From assembly GCF_003026395.1 (NCBI RefSeq), contig NZ_PYOO01000004.1, positions 186,001 through 250,000 of the forward strand: 64,000 bases of DNA, written 5' to 3'. The DNA is from Photobacterium iliopiscarium. GTDB lineage: Bacteria; Pseudomonadota; Gammaproteobacteria; Enterobacterales; Vibrionaceae. Shown piece by piece: positions 1 to 8,037 of this stretch. The translations under genes and the position numbers were made by a program. Below the pieces are notes generated by a model. It worked only from the letters and a program-made list of their open reading frames with translations, did not search any database and was not told where the DNA came from. Each line of letters begins with the position of its first letter. Position 1 is the stretch's first letter.

Positions 1-665
1 GCGAAGAAACGTGAGATTTCACCAGTAACCACTTGACCAGTAGCAGGATCTGTATAGTTACCAAATACAAACCAAACCATACTGTTAAGAATGTGGTGCA
101 GACCAAGTGGAATCAATAGACGGTTAGCAACACCATAAACGAATTCGCCAGGTACGCCACTCGTTAGGATCCATTGACCTAAATGGTTAATACCATCTTG
201 AACAGGAGGCCATATAACACTGAATGCAAAAGCAAGAATCAGTGCAACTAAACCGGTAATGATAGGAACAAAACGTTTACCACCAAAGAAGCCAAGGAAC
301 TCTGGCAATTTGATTGCATGGAAACGGTTATATAATAGACCCGCACAGACACCAATAATAATACCGCCAGCAACACCGGGATCAACATCAGCATTAAGCG
401 TCTTAATTGCAGCCATCATAATGAAATAACCAACTGCTGCGGCAATCGCTGCTGCTGCTGAATTATCTTTTGAAAAACCACCCGCAACACCCATTGCAAA
501 TAGAAGCGCTAAGTTGGTAAAAACCGCCTGACCACCCGCTGCAATAAAAGGTATATTTAATAGATCGGGTTGTCCAATACGCAATAAAATACCAGCAATA
601 GGCAATACTGCGATTGGAAACATTATCGCGTTTCCGAGCTTTTGGAAATGTCCAAGAATACTCAT
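1..665 (-). CDS. nagE: PTS N-acetylglucosamine permease, EIIC part (partial)
   Basis: N-terminal 221 codons of a PTS sugar permease running off the left edge of the window. The protein opens MSILGHFQKLGNAIMFPIAV and carries the family-typical stretches GQPDLLNIPF, FFGGKRFVPI, VIWPPVQDGI and NRLLIPLGLHHILNS, which follow the E. coli NagE EIIC domain closely. It is an integral inner-membrane protein that imports and phosphorylates N-acetylglucosamine; the IIB (and possibly IIA) parts lie outside the window. The ATG at 665 is preceded by a strong GGAGAAGGGA ribosome site. Specificity for GlcNAc rather than glucose is inferred from these segments. Confidence 0.85.
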   Translation of the reverse strand, partial: MSILGHFQKLGNAIMFPIAVLPIAGILLRIGQPDLLNIPFIAAGGQAVFTNLALLFAMGVAGGFSKDNSAAAAIAAAVGYFIMMAAIKTLNADVDPGVAGGIIIGVCAGLLYNRFHAIKLPEFLGFFGGKRFVPIITGLVALILAFAFSVIWPPVQDGINHLGQWILTSGVPGEFVYGVANRLLIPLGLHHILNSMVWFVFGNYTDPATGQVVTGEISRFF

Positions 666-847
666 TCCCTTCTCCATATCATTACATCAAAATTAATAAA
701 CAACATATGTCGTTTAAGCATGTGCTAACCATACAGTAGTTAGCTAAACTTAGTTTAAGATAAACATTAAGTTTTCTTAATGTTTGCACCTTTTCACGTG
801 ATAGCCTTCACAAATTGAGAAATATCACTAAAACACCCTCATAAAAC

Positions 848-885
848 TTACAAAATTTACATTATTACAACCGATAATTTTGTAA
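848..885. promoter_or_regulatory. Inverted repeat in the nagE upstream region, possible operator
   Basis: TTACAAAATT at 848-857 and AATTTTGTAA at 876-885 form perfect 10-bp arms around an 18-bp spacer. The repeat lies about 180 bp upstream of nagE, where a NagC-type or other repressor site would be expected. It does not match the enterobacterial NagC box well, so the regulator is unknown. Confidence 0.3.
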
Positions 886-1034
886 ATACTCTGCATTTAA
901 ATTATTATTTCATTGTTAATAAGTTGAGAAACATGAACATCACCTGACAAATAAGTATAGAAATTGTTGTTCAACGATTTTCTTAATGACATTTTGTGTT
1001 ATTTATGCGAAAAAGGCAGCCGTTTTAAATCATG

Positions 1035-1073
1035 AAAAACTGTCAATTTTATGACAGTCGACAGTTTTTTTTA
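1035..1073 (+). terminator. Orphan Rho-independent terminator hairpin
   Basis: AAAAACTGTC (1035-1044) pairs with GACAGTTTTT (1060-1069), followed by a T run to 1072. A second pairing, CTGTC with GACAG at 1053-1057, is also possible. No plus-strand gene ends nearby: nagE leaves in the opposite direction and the next gene starts at 1118. It therefore either ends an unannotated small RNA from 700-1070 or sits in the leader of the PAP2 gene. Confidence 0.5.
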
Positions 1074-1117
1074 TGGCTTACTTAATTATTATTACATGAC
1101 AAGATAGAACGCTCTCG

Positions 1118-1840
1118 ATGATGACTTTTATATCTAAAAAATTACCTAATTTTTTCGCATTAGGTTTATTTGCTATATTGCTATTTATTGCAATCCATAT
1201 TGTTCCAGTCTCAGCATTAACGACACCGGTAAGTAATGCAGCAGGTATTTCATTTGCCTTATTAACTGGCAGTGCTGGCAGTCCATTCTTCCTTATTACC
1301 GCTGCATTATTATGCCTGACACCTGTTTTCATGCGATTACCAAAGAAAACCATCACTAAAGTATGGATTCAATTTGGTATTTTATTAGTGTTAAGTTTTG
1401 TCACTAAAACAGTATTAAAACATGAAACCGCTATTCCTCGCCCTTATACCTATGAATTACAACGCTTACATTTAGTTGATTCTCCGGCCGCTTTCTATGC
1501 GTTAGATTCAGCTGCTAAAGATAACGTTGTAAAGGAAGCGGGAGTTTATGTTAGTCCTTGGCGTTTACGTAGTTGGGAAGGTGAAACTAACTACTCATTC
1601 CCATCAGGTCATACTATTTTTGCTGCTATCTGTGTTTTATTCTGGGGCGGTTTCTTTATTCGTCGAGGTAAATATCTTTTAGCTGGTGGCCTAATTATTT
1701 GGGCAACAGGCGTTGGTATTAGTCGTTTATGGCTTGGTATGCACTTCCCTTCTGATGTAATGGGTTCCATACTTTCAGCAGCAATACTTTATTTCTTTAT
1801 CCCTGAATGGGACGAGAATGCAAAGAAAAACAAAAAATAA
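1118..1840 (+). CDS. PAP2-family membrane phosphatase (PgpB-like)
   Basis: 240-residue integral membrane lipid phosphatase. The three PAP2 signature blocks are visible: KHETAIPRP at 101-109, PSGH at 162-165 and SRLWLGMHFPSD at 202-213. His165 and His209 with Asp213 are the expected catalytic residues. Hydrophobic helices lie at about 12-35, 53-72, 84-100, 166-180, 187-203 and 214-228. By family it dephosphorylates phosphatidylglycerol-phosphate, undecaprenyl pyrophosphate or a similar lipid at the periplasmic face; the substrate cannot be read from the sequence. It is monocistronic, with a terminator directly after the stop. Confidence 0.85.
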   Translation: MMTFISKKLPNFFALGLFAILLFIAIHIVPVSALTTPVSNAAGISFALLTGSAGSPFFLITAALLCLTPVFMRLPKKTITKVWIQFGILLVLSFVTKTVLKHETAIPRPYTYELQRLHLVDSPAAFYALDSAAKDNVVKEAGVYVSPWRLRSWEGETNYSFPSGHTIFAAICVLFWGGFFIRRGKYLLAGGLIIWATGVGISRLWLGMHFPSDVMGSILSAAILYFFIPEWDENAKKNKK

Positions 1841-1851
1841 TATCGAACAAT

Positions 1852-1888
1852 AAAAAAGGCTCATAGCATAATGCGATGAGCCTTTTTT
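1852..1888. terminator. Bidirectional Rho-independent terminator
   Basis: AAAAAAGGCTCAT (1852-1864) pairs perfectly with ATGAGCCTTTTTT (1876-1888). It separates the convergent PAP2 gene and XRE-type regulator gene and has T runs in both directions. Confidence 0.9.
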
Positions 1889-1919
1889 CTAGAATAAATA
1901 GCAATACCTCACATCTAAT

Positions 1920-2276
1920 CTAACTGATGCTTGGTGTATGTTCGTATTCAACAATAAGCTGATTACCAACATACGTTACTTTCTTAATCTCACCATCAAA
2001 GATAAACGTATTTTTGATTATTGAATTAGCTAACGATCCCTTTTGCACGGCTTCACGTAACGAAGGCAGAATCAACACCGGATCAATATTTAAAATACCG
2101 CAAAAATCATTAACAAACTGCTGTTGAATAACAGAATCCCCTCGCAGAATGTCTGAAAATTCAAGTTGCGTTAACTCCAGCTTTTTCGCCATTTCTATTT
2201 GAGTTATACGCATTTTTGCTTTGTAGCTCATCCATGTGTCGTGCAAAACTCGACGATCTTTTTCAGTATATTGCAT
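1920..2276 (-). CDS. XRE-family helix-turn-helix protein
   Basis: 118-residue small DNA-binding protein starting MQYTEKDRRVLHDTW. Residues about 22-70 form a Cro/C1-type helix-turn-helix (MRITQIEMAKKLELTQLEFS followed by DILRGDSVI). The C-terminal half is a short beta-rich tail. I chose the ATG at 2276 because it follows TTTAGGAAAGAAG, a good ribosome site; a TTG at 2318 in the same frame would add 14 residues but lacks one. Targets are unknown; the gene is monocistronic. Confidence 0.7.
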   Translation of the reverse strand: MQYTEKDRRVLHDTWMSYKAKMRITQIEMAKKLELTQLEFSDILRGDSVIQQQFVNDFCGILNIDPVLILPSLREAVQKGSLANSIIKNTFIFDGEIKKVTYVGNQLIVEYEHTPSIS

Positions 2277-2519
2277 CTTCTTTCCTAAAAGCGCATTTAA
2301 TACATTGAATAAACCCAACGTTATTCATCACAGTGCGCAAGGATGAATTTAAACGAATTGATTTTTTTATCCATAAATTAGCTGTAAGAATATGTGTCAG
2401 ACATTCATGTAAGCAATGTAATATAGGTGTATTTAATACTTTATTACAAGTTATTCATTGTTGTATGGCGTATTAAACCTATAATGCAAAAAATCATTAA
2501 AGAGTAAGTTAATCTAAAA

Positions 2520-2858
2520 ATGCGACGTCATTGGTTCTATTTTATTGTTCATAGCGTACTTATCATTACTGTATTAACCAATACAGCATATGCGTACACC
2601 TCAACAATAATGCCAATCACCCATTGTAATGATGTAGAACTTACTCATTGTTGTGATAATACAACAACTGTAACCAACACTCTTAGCACTCATTGTTATG
2701 ATGACTGTAATGACAATGATTGTTCATCACAACATCAGCCAGCATTGTTATCTAACTTTAGTTTTCAATCCTTTCGTAGTACCGAAATACTCACAAATGA
2801 ATTATGCCATTCTCCTCGTTATTATCATGAACCATTACTAAAACCACCGATGGCGTAA
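2520..2858 (+). CDS. Secreted cysteine-rich small protein, unknown
   Basis: 112 residues with a signal peptide (hydrophobic 6-22, likely cleavage after AYA near 25). The mature part is rich in Cys, His and Asp: Cys36, 44, 45, 59, 63 and 68, with clusters such as THCCDN and CYDDCNDNDC. This composition suggests metal binding and resembles the small periplasmic Cys/His proteins that accompany copper or zinc resistance genes, but I do not recognise a named family. It lies 88 bp upstream of the DUF411 metal-protein gene on the same strand, so the two may be co-transcribed. The ribosome site is weak. Confidence 0.5.
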   Translation: MRRHWFYFIVHSVLIITVLTNTAYAYTSTIMPITHCNDVELTHCCDNTTTVTNTLSTHCYDDCNDNDCSSQHQPALLSNFSFQSFRSTEILTNELCHSPRYYHEPLLKPPMA

Positions 2859-2946
2859 GTGCTTCGCTATATTTATCCACTTACTTACATCATTTATTTG
2901 CAGCCATAGTTTAATGGCATGCATCGCGTTATTTAGGAATGTTATT

Positions 2947-3420
2947 ATGATCATCAAACGTACTTTATTAACTTGTGCTCTTTTCGTTTCAGCAACAACG
3001 GTTGCGGCAACTACACACACAAAAACAGTAACAACAGCACCTATTATCAAAGGCACGAATTATTTATCACCGTATTGTGGTTGCTGTAAAGAATGGGTCG
3101 CACATATGAAAGATAATGGCTTTGAGTTAGAAAACGTTTATCAAGAAAATCTCACCCCCACAAAAATCAAACTAGGCGTATTACCTGAGTATGCGTCTTG
3201 TCATACCGCTCAAATTGAAGGTTATACTTTTGAAGGTCATGTTCCTGCGGCTGATATCAAACGTTTTTTAGCGAGCAAACCAACAAGAATGAAAGGCTTG
3301 GCTGTTGGAGGAATGCCAATGGGATCCCCTGGTATGGAATATGGTGATAAGAAAGACAGCTATAACGTAGTCGCGTTTGATGATAAAGGTCGCACGATGG
3401 TGTGGGCTAAACATAATTAA
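2947..3420 (+). CDS. DUF411 periplasmic metal-binding protein
   Basis: 157 residues with a signal peptide (cleavage near VAA at 19-21). DUF411 hallmarks are present: the PYCGCCKEW motif with Cys44, Cys46 and Cys47, the SCHTA segment with Cys85 and His86, GHVPAADI, and the GGMPMGSPGME segment at 121-131. DUF411 proteins are associated with copper or other metal handling in the periplasm; the exact role is not settled. I chose the ATG at 2947, which follows TTAGGAATGTTATT, over an upstream in-frame ATG at 2914 that would spoil the signal peptide. It forms a probable pair with the Cys-rich gene upstream. Confidence 0.8.
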   Translation: MIIKRTLLTCALFVSATTVAATTHTKTVTTAPIIKGTNYLSPYCGCCKEWVAHMKDNGFELENVYQENLTPTKIKLGVLPEYASCHTAQIEGYTFEGHVPAADIKRFLASKPTRMKGLAVGGMPMGSPGMEYGDKKDSYNVVAFDDKGRTMVWAKHN

Positions 3421-3464
3421 TCACGATCACCCATTCACTTGTCATTAAATAGCAATAATAAAAC

Positions 3465-3519
3465 AAAAAAGCCCGTTGACCTTGCTTATACTCAAAGAGA
3501 TAAACACATCAACGGGCTT
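3465..3519 (-). terminator. Rho-independent terminator of the 3535-4494 gene
   Basis: AAGCCCGTTGA (3469-3479) pairs with TCAACGGGCTT (3509-3519) around a 29-nt loop. On the minus strand the stem is followed by six T, so it serves the minus-strand gene ending at 3535. It may weakly stop the DUF411 transcript as well. Confidence 0.75.
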
Positions 3520-3534
3520 ATTTATTGGATTCTG

Positions 3535-4494
3535 TTACTGAAATAATGCTCGATTAGGATCATCATTTTCAGCCCACTCGGGATCTAATTCGCGTTTTTC
3601 AAAGTAAATTTGTAAACCATTAAAATAGGTAAAAGCAGTTAACTCTGAATCTTTACCAAAATGCTCAAAAAATACGTCTTCGTGATCCGCTAACTCGACT
3701 AGTGTTTGAATACCGCGTTCTAATGCCCATTGAATCGCAGGCGGTGCAATAATGGTACGGTACAGCATCAATTGTTTAATATCAGCCAACGCGACTTTAT
3801 GTAGTTCTTTCGTCGAACGATGTGATACTTGTGTATTAGCCTGCTCTTCTGCCAATAACGCCCGTAAACTACCAAGACTTGACTCACGCTCTGCCGGTGA
3901 ATAGCCATAAGTCGTTTTACAAAAACGTAAGGCATAGGTCATTTTTTCACGCCCGACCAGCTCTATCACTTGTTCTAAATAAGGCTGAGGAATAGCATAC
4001 AACGCTGCCAACTGAGTCACTGCGTGATTTAAACTCGTATAAATTATGCCATCAAATTCAAATTGAAATGTCGTCGTCACATCATAGCAAGGCAAGCCAT
4101 CAATGTTGATTGGCCATCCCGCGTAATTGACTCGATCTTTAGCAATTTCAAACATCTTCCAACCACTAAAACGAAAACCTTCAAGAGCTTTACCCTCCAT
4201 TTCAGACGATTCAAGTTCTTCTTTGGTCCAGTTAACCCCAATTTGTAGATGTTTATGGTATTTCTTATGCAGTTGCTGTTTCACTTTGTCGCGCAGTAAA
4301 TCTAAGCTACTGACCTTTACAGCATTAGCAAAAGTAAAACACTCTTGGCAACACGGCAGCATAATCGGCAAAGTTTGATTATCATAATTTGGGACAGCCA
4401 TAAAAGCATGGCTATCAAAATACGGTTCACCGCAAAACCAGCAGGTATGACGGTAATTAAAAGGCACATCAATATTATGGTATGAAGAAGTCAT
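3535..4494 (-). CDS. Conserved protein with N-terminal Cys4-type metal site, unknown
   Basis: 319 residues, apparently cytoplasmic, with no signal peptide or membrane segment. The N-terminus carries CWFCGEP (Cys18, Cys21) and PCCQECF (Cys48, Cys49, Cys52), a likely zinc-binding knuckle similar to HNH or zinc-ribbon folds, but no HNH catalytic histidines are evident. The rest is mostly helical, with charged stretches around 60-105 and 190-235. I cannot assign a function. It is a single gene with its own terminator, lying upstream of the MarR-type regulator gene on the opposite side of a short gap. Confidence 0.55.
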   Translation of the reverse strand: MTSSYHNIDVPFNYRHTCWFCGEPYFDSHAFMAVPNYDNQTLPIMLPCCQECFTFANAVKVSSLDLLRDKVKQQLHKKYHKHLQIGVNWTKEELESSEMEGKALEGFRFSGWKMFEIAKDRVNYAGWPINIDGLPCYDVTTTFQFEFDGIIYTSLNHAVTQLAALYAIPQPYLEQVIELVGREKMTYALRFCKTTYGYSPAERESSLGSLRALLAEEQANTQVSHRSTKELHKVALADIKQLMLYRTIIAPPAIQWALERGIQTLVELADHEDVFFEHFGKDSELTAFTYFNGLQIYFEKRELDPEWAENDDPNRALFQ

Positions 4495-4559
4495 TTATCT
4501 GCTATTTATAAGTTAAAGTACGTTGAGTATTATGCAAAGACTGCCACCGAACAACAAGG

Positions 4560-4988
4560 TTATTTGTAACGAAGGTTATCCGTCATTTTATCGGCTAACT
4601 GTTGAAACAACGCTATCTCATCGAGACTAATGTTTTTTGTTATTTTTTCCTGCATCGTATTATCAATAATCGCCAGTTTGGCGACAATCTCTATACCACG
4701 ATCAGTAACACATAAATACGAACTTCGCTTGTCTGTTGGATGGGCTACCTTAGTAATAAATTCTTTATCTATTAATGTGTTAACTAACCGTGTAATTTGT
4801 GCTTTATCTCGTTCTAACACTGTTGCTATATCAATAGCGGTACACGGTGTTATTTTATTAATGATCTTAATTACTCGAACATGCATCGGTGTAATATCCA
4901 GATCAAGTTGTTCAATATGCTCATGTAATTGACGTTTTAACGCATGTACCAATTGAAATAAATTATCTAGCGTTTTGTTATTAACCAT
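4560..4988 (-). CDS. MarR-family transcriptional regulator
   Basis: 142 residues with the winged-helix layout of MarR proteins: helices at 5-28, a recognition region CTAIDIATVLERDKAQITRL at 49-68, and a wing HPTDKRSSYLCVTDRG at 83-98. The ATG at 4988 is preceded by GCGGAAATATA; an upstream in-frame start is less likely because it runs into the operator region. It is divergent from the DUF3861 gene, with palindromic sites between the two, so it most likely represses both. The ligand is unknown; MarR proteins usually answer phenolic or oxidising compounds. Confidence 0.85.
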   Translation of the reverse strand: MVNNKTLDNLFQLVHALKRQLHEHIEQLDLDITPMHVRVIKIINKITPCTAIDIATVLERDKAQITRLVNTLIDKEFITKVAHPTDKRSSYLCVTDRGIEIVAKLAIIDNTMQEKITKNISLDEIALFQQLADKMTDNLRYK

Positions 4989-5015
4989 TATATTTCCGCT
5001 ATGTCCAAGGATTAT

Positions 5016-5065
5016 ATAGTTGACAATATCAATCAAATCTAAGTATAGTTGATATTATCAACTAT
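5016..5065. promoter_or_regulatory. Tandem MarR-type palindromic operators
   Basis: A 21-bp palindrome occupies 5045-5065, with arms ATAGTTGATA and TATCAACTAT around one central base. A second, imperfect copy begins ATAGTTGACAATATCAAT at 5016. The copies are 29 bp apart, within the divergent promoter of the MarR and DUF3861 genes, as expected for an autoregulating MarR protein. Confidence 0.75.
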
Positions 5066-5096
5066 GTTTATGTTTATTTCAAATAAGAGTACAATT

Positions 5097-5399
5097 ATGC
5101 CTAATAAAAAAACCTATCGTATTACCATTGAAGAAGTAGAGTCTCCGTCATCTACTGCCCAAACCATGCAATTTGAATTTCAAGATAGAGAAGATCTGTT
5201 TAAGATCGTTAAAAACTTGAAGGAAGGCTGTGAGTTAGATGCAACGCAAGCAACAAGAGTCGGTGTTGCTCTGCGATTATTAGGCCCGGTTATGGTGATG
5301 AACCGCAAACATCCACTTTTTGCTGACTTTATGCCCCACTTTAAAACATTTATGCAGTCACTTAAAAATACCGTTAAACAATCATTAATCGATAAGTGA
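5097..5399 (+). CDS. DUF3861 domain protein
   Basis: 100-residue cytoplasmic protein opening MPNKKTYRITIEEVE. The YRITIE start, the D-REDLFKIVKNLKE middle and the NRKHPLFADFMPHFKTFM ending match the DUF3861 family pattern. No function is known for the family. The start at 5097 follows AATAAGAGTACAATT; a TTG at 5049 in frame lies inside the operator and was rejected. Divergent pairing with a MarR regulator suggests inducible expression, perhaps in response to a toxic small molecule. Confidence 0.75.
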   Translation: MPNKKTYRITIEEVESPSSTAQTMQFEFQDREDLFKIVKNLKEGCELDATQATRVGVALRLLGPVMVMNRKHPLFADFMPHFKTFMQSLKNTVKQSLIDK

Positions 5400-5581
5400 T
5401 TTCATCAGCTGAAATATCTTTCTTGGGGAGGTAAAAATATCAATACCGAGACTACATTGCGCATAATATTAAACTACTCATTAATTAATGTTGCAGCAGT
5501 CTGAATATTGATTTTATTCTCTTGCTAATGATCTTTTTTTAAATACACTCGCGCGATATTTATTTTATCCGTGATCCTTAC

Positions 5582-5962
5582 ATGAAAAAACTAATGGTTA
5601 GCTCAATGTTAGCCTCAACACTGTTATTAAGTGGTTGTGTTACTTTCCCTACTACAGAATCAGCCAACGTTGATGTTATTTGGGATGATGTGAAAGCTGT
5701 TGAAAATTGTCAACGCCTAGGGATTGTATATGGTTCAGAAGGTCATTTTTATGACTATTGGTTCCATGCGGATAAAGACATGCTCTGGGGAACAATAAAC
5801 CAAATGCGTATTAAAGCCGCTGCATTAGGTGCAAACACCGTGTATCTCTATCAACCACTTGGTTTTTCTACTTCAGTAACCATGTTTGCTAATGCTTATT
5901 TATGTCAGCAACCAGTCGTTACTTCAATCGTTAAACCTGAAATAATACCCGCTGTTAAATAA
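5582..5962 (+). CDS. Small lipoprotein, DUF4156-like
   Basis: 126 residues with a lipoprotein signal peptide ending in the lipobox LLSGC (Cys19). The mature part has VENCQRLGIVYGSEGH and IKAAALGANTVYLYQ, the pattern of DUF4156 lipoproteins, in which a conserved Cys and a GANTV segment recur. It would be anchored to the inner or outer membrane facing the periplasm; residues after Cys19 are Val-Thr, not the Asp2 inner-membrane retention signal. The role is unknown. There is no clear Shine-Dalgarno before the ATG. Confidence 0.7.
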   Translation: MKKLMVSSMLASTLLLSGCVTFPTTESANVDVIWDDVKAVENCQRLGIVYGSEGHFYDYWFHADKDMLWGTINQMRIKAAALGANTVYLYQPLGFSTSVTMFANAYLCQQPVVTSIVKPEIIPAVK

Positions 5963-6023
5963 CAACATAACAGGCATTGGTTTCGCATTCTTGTGCCAAA
6001 TTCTGAATTTATGACCGCTAAAT

Positions 6024-6057
6024 TTAGGACAGCCATTGTTTGTAATGACTGCCCTAA
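6024..6057. terminator. Weak hairpin between convergent genes
   Basis: TTAGGACAG (6024-6032) pairs with CTGCCCTAA (6049-6057) with one mismatch, and the inner CATT pairs with AATG. It lies between the lipoprotein gene and the convergent yghU-like gene. T runs are poor on both sides, so termination may be inefficient. Confidence 0.4.
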
Positions 6058-6063
6058 CATTAA

Positions 6064-6921
6064 CTAAGGTTTCTGTGATAACACGGTTGTAATGTCTTGA
6101 GCATCATGACGCTCAGGCAATTGTTCCCATACTTCGCCCCAAGTACGATTAACAATGCGTCCTCTTTGTACCGCAGGGCGATTAAGTATCATTGTTGCCC
6201 AGCGTTGAACATGAGTATAACTTACCACATCAAGAAACTCGCTCGCATTATAAAGATGGCCTAATACTAAATTGCCATACCACGGCCACATTGCGATATC
6301 CGCAATACTGTATTCATCACCTGCAATATATTGATGAGACGCAAGCTGTTTATCTAACACATCTAATTGGCGTTTTACTTCCATCGTAAAACGATTAATT
6401 GGGTATTCTAGTTTTTCATCTGCATAAGCATAAAAATGACCAAAACCACCACCAAGATAAGGTGCTGAACCTTGTAACCAAAATAACCAGTTCATTACTT
6501 GTGTACGATCGTTAATTGACGGAGGTAAGAACAGGTCAAATTTTTCAGCTAAATAAAATAAGATTGAACCAGACTCAAAAATATTAACCGCTTGACCTTG
6601 TGAATGATCCACTAATGCTGGAATTTTTGAGTTAGGGTTAATATCAACAAAGCCAGAAGAGAATTGATCACCTTCAGAAATATTAATCAAATGCGCGTCA
6701 TAATCAGCGTCAGATTTACCCGCCGCTAACAACTCTTCAAGCATGATCGTTATTTTTTGTCCGTTGGGTGTCCCCATAGAATAAAGCTGCAATGGATGCT
6801 TACCTATCGGTAGTGCCTTATCATGTGTAGCACCTGACACGGGACGATTGATCTGTGCCCATTGACCACCATTGTTATTATCAAATTGCCATTGTTTAGG
6901 TGGAATGTATTGATTTGTCAT
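6064..6921 (-). CDS. yghU: YghU-type glutathione-dependent disulfide oxidoreductase
   Basis: 285-residue glutathione S-transferase family protein. Residues about 40-130 form the thioredoxin-like domain (LQLYSMGTPNGQKITIMLEE, INPNSKIPALVD, NIFESGSILFYLAEK) and 140-260 the helical GST C-domain (YIAGDEYSIADIAMWPWYG). The extended N-terminus with PPKQW and NRPVSGAT is characteristic of YghU, which binds two glutathiones and reduces disulfides such as 2-hydroxyethyl disulfide. The ATG at 6921 follows TTAGGAGTTAAC; an ATG 15 bp upstream has no ribosome site. It sits 50 bp downstream of the dehalogenase gene on the same strand and may be co-transcribed with it. Confidence 0.88.
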   Translation of the reverse strand: MTNQYIPPKQWQFDNNNGGQWAQINRPVSGATHDKALPIGKHPLQLYSMGTPNGQKITIMLEELLAAGKSDADYDAHLINISEGDQFSSGFVDINPNSKIPALVDHSQGQAVNIFESGSILFYLAEKFDLFLPPSINDRTQVMNWLFWLQGSAPYLGGGFGHFYAYADEKLEYPINRFTMEVKRQLDVLDKQLASHQYIAGDEYSIADIAMWPWYGNLVLGHLYNASEFLDVVSYTHVQRWATMILNRPAVQRGRIVNRTWGEVWEQLPERHDAQDITTVLSQKP

Positions 6922-6971
6922 GTTAACTCCTAACAATTGTTATTTGTTTACTAATAGTCGAGTTGATCGCA

Positions 6972-7646
6972 TTATTGTTTATCTGCAATGATCATATCAA
7001 TAAGATCCATCATTGAATTTGAATACATTTTTGGTTTTAAATACAACGGATTATACGGTACACCCGTTCTATCAATATAAGCAGCATTCAAGCCTACCGA
7101 TAAAGCGCCATGTGTATCCCAGTCATGAGTTGCGACTAAACATAATTGGTCTATCGGTTGTTGTAATTTTTGAGCCGCAAATTTATAAACGGTAGGATCA
7201 GGTTTGAAACTTCCTGTCTCTTCTACAGAAATAATGTCATCGAAATAGTCAGTTAATTGTGCATATTCCATTTGTGTTGCAATGAGGGTTAATGATGAAT
7301 TAGATAAAACGACAACTTTAAACCCGTGTTGGCGCAACTTACTAAGTGCTGGCTTTATATCAGAATAAGGCGATAAATTTGAAAAAGTGCCAAGTAACTC
7401 GGTTCGCTGGCCTTTTGTTAATTGAATCTTATAATTAGCAGCCACCGTATCAAGAGTAATACGGGCTAGCTCTGCAAAATTGCTTTTAACTGTTGTCGTA
7501 ATACAGACCGTAGAAAGATGCAGTAACTTTGAAAACCAGAGAGACAACGCATCTTCGCTACCAAAAGCGGCCTTAAATATTGGCTTTAAAGCCCCTAAAT
7601 TTAAAACCGTCTCATTTATATCAAAAAGTATCACTTTCTTGTTCAT
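6972..7646 (-). CDS. Type II haloacid dehalogenase-like hydrolase
   Basis: 224-residue HAD-superfamily protein. Motif I is LFDINETVLN with nucleophile Asp9, motif II VLSNSS (114-118), motif III Lys148 in SFKPDPTVYK, and motif IV HDWDTHGA (Asp175, Asp177). The cap inserted after motif I and the FDINET form are typical of the (S)-2-haloacid dehalogenase type II group. Real substrates may be small phosphate esters or haloacids; sequence alone cannot decide. It probably shares a transcript with the YghU-type gene downstream, which would suggest a detoxification role. Confidence 0.8.
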   Translation of the reverse strand: MNKKVILFDINETVLNLGALKPIFKAAFGSEDALSLWFSKLLHLSTVCITTTVKSNFAELARITLDTVAANYKIQLTKGQRTELLGTFSNLSPYSDIKPALSKLRQHGFKVVVLSNSSLTLIATQMEYAQLTDYFDDIISVEETGSFKPDPTVYKFAAQKLQQPIDQLCLVATHDWDTHGALSVGLNAAYIDRTGVPYNPLYLKPKMYSNSMMDLIDMIIADKQ

Positions 7647-8037
7647 ATAATTACTCTTTACAATAAGTTAAAACGCATAAACGATATCCTTATCGTAGAG
7701 TAACTATACTTAACATTGATAATTCAACTTGTCCAATATTCTATATACCGATTAATTAGATGATATATTCTAAAAGCAAAGTGACAGATTTTACTGCGCA
7801 GCATCCCTGATGTGCGATATATTCTATTTTATAATAGATCACCGTATTGACGCGTTAGATATCAGCCTTATATTTTTTGACTACTCGACACTTAGAAAAT
7901 GACACGTCTAACATATTTACAATCAATCCCTATTAAATATATCGCTATAACTACACGAATATCCTTAAATATCAGGTTCTAAACCAAAAAACACTCGACA
8001 TAATAATGCCGAGTGTCATAACTAATATTAATATGAT
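7647..8037. other. Intergenic region, nothing recognised apart from a terminator
   Basis: 391 bp of AT-rich sequence upstream of the dehalogenase gene. Apart from the terminator of the DUF2188 gene at its right end, I see no reading frame, repeat or clear operator. Confidence 0.5.
7987..8016 (-). terminator. Rho-independent terminator of the zinc-ribbon/DUF2188 operon
   Basis: ACACTCG (7991-7997) pairs with CGAGTGT (8010-8016), with partial pairing inside. On the minus strand the stem is followed by TTTTTTGG. Confidence 0.75.

Larger units (their letters stand above)
666..1117. other. Intergenic region between divergent nagE and PAP2 gene
   Basis: 452 bp without a convincing reading frame. 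It holds the inverted repeat at 848-885 and the terminator-like hairpin at 1035-1073; the promoters of both divergent genes must also be here. No further feature is recognised. Confidence 0.5.

Noticed and set aside
1078..1356. 92-aa minus-strand frame over the start of the PAP2 gene
   Set aside because: Overlaps the terminator hairpin region and is antisense to a supported gene.
5049..5096. Upstream TTG start for the DUF3861 gene
   Set aside because: It would place coding sequence inside the MarR operator and lacks a ribosome site.
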